A stretch of 6,044 nt of DNA from an uncultured Clostridia bacterium. Lineage in GTDB: Bacteria; Bacillota; Clostridia; TANB77; CAG-508. The stretch spans positions 1 to 6,044 of the forward strand of contig CAKPQL010000029.1 in NCBI GenBank assembly GCA_934178555.1, in the 5' to 3' direction. The translations under genes and the position numbers were made by a program. Of this stretch, positions 5,045 through 6,044 are shown piece by piece (the stretch's first letter is position 1; each line of letters opens with the position of its first letter). The notes below the pieces were generated by a model. The model was not told the origin of the DNA and did not search any database. It saw only the letters and a program-made list of their open reading frames with translations.

Positions 5045-5512
5045 ATGAAAAAACAAGAAAAAAGAATGTTACTAATATTAGTAATAGTATCAGTATTAAT
5101 CATAACAATAATATGGTTTGCAACAAGAAACAAAGAGAATAACAATGTTGGAGGAACAGGAACAACAGAAAATGTAGAACAAGGAGAGTTCACAAAAGTA
5201 GAAGCAGATGGAACAATAGTAAACACAAGTGAAAAATTAAAACAAACAAAAGAAAATTTAGGCTTCTCAATAACAAATATAAATTTTATGAAAAAAGGAA
5301 ATGAAACAATATTAACAGCAAGAGTAACAAATAATACAGGAGAGGCACAAGGAGACTTTTTAGGACAAATAGTATTATTAGATAAAAGAGGAAACGAGAT
5401 AGGAAGAATCCCAGCAATGATAACAGAAACAGAAAATGGAGAAGCAATAGATATAGAAACAACAATAACAGAAAGCTATGCAAATGCATATGACTTTAGA
5501 CTAGAAAAATAG
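5045..5512 (+). CDS. Small membrane-anchored protein with extracytoplasmic beta domain
   Basis: This encodes 155 residues. AAGGAGG (5032-5038) six bases before ATG 5045 decides the start; the frame is open back to a GTG at 5009, but that would place the ribosome site inside the gene. Residues 8-26 are one hydrophobic helix after a basic start (MKKQEKR), with no cysteine lipobox: an N-terminal anchor. A low-complexity linker (~28-48) leads to a beta-rich domain: TNINFMKKGNETILTARV, NNTGEAQGDFLGQIVLLDKRGNEIG, ending ESYANAYDFRLEK. The 'NNTGE... L.D..G..I' pattern recalls the FxLYD / DUF4352-like Ig folds of Firmicutes exported proteins, but I cannot assign the family firmly. It shares a promoter type with the pilins, so a role in the same surface structure, such as an assembly or anchoring factor, is plausible but unproven. 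Confidence 0.8.
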   Translation: MKKQEKRMLLILVIVSVLIITIIWFATRNKENNNVGGTGTTENVEQGEFTKVEADGTIVNTSEKLKQTKENLGFSITNINFMKKGNETILTARVTNNTGEAQGDFLGQIVLLDKRGNEIGRIPAMITETENGEAIDIETTITESYANAYDFRLEK

Positions 5513-5534
5513 ACAGATAAAACAAAACTAAAAT

Positions 5535-5564
5535 AAGGTTGGATGCATAAAGAGGTCCAACCTT
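5535..5564 (+). terminator. Hairpin between the membrane protein and pilin 3
   Basis: AAGGTTGGA (5535-5543) and TCCAACCTT (5556-5564) form a perfect 9-bp stem with a 12-base loop. No T-run follows (AAATGTTTATG), so it could be a weak terminator, an attenuator or an mRNA-stabilising hairpin. No convincing promoter was found before the next gene, which would favour read-through. Confidence 0.4.
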
Positions 5565-5626
5565 AAATGTTTATGTAGAGAGTTTGTATAGAAATTAATA
5601 ATCTAGAAAATGAAAGGAAAAGCCTA

Positions 5627-6044
5627 ATGAAACAAAAGTTAAAACAAAGTAAAGGTATAACACTAATAAGCTTAGTAGTAACAATAATAGTATTAATAAT
5701 ATTAGCTGGAATAAGTTTGTATTTAGTATTGGGAGAAAATGGCTTAATAGAAAAGGCAAAAGAAACAAAACCAATAGTAGATATAACATCAGCACAAGAA
5801 AAACTAGAATTAGTAAAAGGACCAGTACAACTAGAAAAATATAGTGTAAATTTAGATGATTATTTAGAAGAATTAGACAAAGTCAAAGAAAAATATGAAG
5901 TAGATGATGTAGAGAGAATAGATAATGATAATGCAGAAATAATAATAGGTGGAAAGTATAAATTTATAGCAACAGATGAAAAGAATGGAAATGTAAAAAT
6001 AACATATCAAGGAGAAGTAGGAGGATTAGAAATATCACCAACAA
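5627..6044 (+). CDS. Pilin-like protein, N-terminal part (pilin 3)
   Basis: The frame is open to the right edge (139 codons visible). AAAGGA (5613-5618) is eight bases before ATG 5627. MKQKLKQSKG is a basic leader ending in Gly; ITLISLVVTIIVLIILAGIS and YLVLGENGLIEKAK then give the same prepilin signal type as pilins 1 and 2, with Ser at +5 instead of Glu. Beyond that the protein is unrelated to them: an acidic, coiled-coil-prone stretch (DDYLEELDKVKEKYEVDDVERI, ~77-98), then a beta-rich segment (IIIGGKYKFIATDEKNGNVKITYQGEVGGLEISPT) that may begin an Ig-like stalk. No lectin-like variable block is visible in the part seen, though the C terminus is missing. It is probably another subunit of the same surface system. 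Confidence 0.75.
   Translation, partial: MKQKLKQSKGITLISLVVTIIVLIILAGISLYLVLGENGLIEKAKETKPIVDITSAQEKLELVKGPVQLEKYSVNLDDYLEELDKVKEKYEVDDVERIDNDNAEIIIGGKYKFIATDEKNGNVKITYQGEVGGLEISPT

Noticed and set aside
5610..5627. Five-codon upstream frame ending in TAATG at pilin 3
   Set aside because: ATG AAA GGA AAA GCC TAA overlaps the pilin 3 start, but its ATG has no ribosome site and its codons contain that of pilin 3; likely chance.
5002..5795. Reverse-strand frames at 5002-5226, 5286-5489 and 5595-5795
   Set aside because: Leu/Phe-rich shadows of A-rich coding sequence on the + strand, without start signals.

Overview
The window looks like part of an AT-rich, low-GC Gram-positive chromosome, most likely an anaerobic gut-type Clostridia. 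The reasons are A-ended codon preference, AGGAGG-type ribosome sites, consensus sigma-A promoters, a ComEC-type competence gene, TnpV and AbiE modules, and the KGITLIxLVVTIIVLIIL type of prepilin signal. All genes are on the + strand. No taxon can be fixed from the sequence alone.

Layout. 1-356 is the C-terminal end of a ComEC/Rec2-type metallo-beta-lactamase domain. 395-1502 is a promoter, a pilin-like surface protein gene (pilin 1) and a palindromic element. 1568-3437 is an accessory insert: a terminator, a broken tnpV gene, and a two-gene AbiE-type toxin-antitoxin operon whose consensus promoter is embedded in a perfect 18-bp inverted repeat. 3443-4958 is a second pilin cassette bracketed by two ~222-bp direct repeats, each holding a terminator followed by a promoter. 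5045-5512 is a small membrane-anchored protein. 5627 to the right edge is a third, different pilin-like gene, cut by the window.

The main finding concerns pilins 1 and 2. Their genes are identical over about 574 bp, then differ strongly in a block of about 165-171 bp (1229-1399 and 4454-4618), then are almost identical again. The block encodes a C-type-lectin-like segment (WLAS...RxV...G...LC...G...GLRPCFSL). Its base composition is unlike its flanks (about 50% GC and 20% A, against 33% GC and 44% A just upstream). By hand alignment 41 of 52 differences fall in first and second codon positions. This is the signature expected of variable regions of a diversity-generating retroelement (DGR), in which template adenines are mutagenised. 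No reverse transcriptase or template repeat is in the window, so the diversifying machinery would have to act from elsewhere.

How the parts may work together (inference): three cell-surface genes share a promoter and 5' leader and so are probably co-expressed. Two of them display alternative, probably diversifiable, ligand-binding tips on a pilin-like stem. The AbiE module sits between the two ~1-kb repeats, where loop-out recombination would delete it together with one pilin copy, so it may help to stabilise the duplication.
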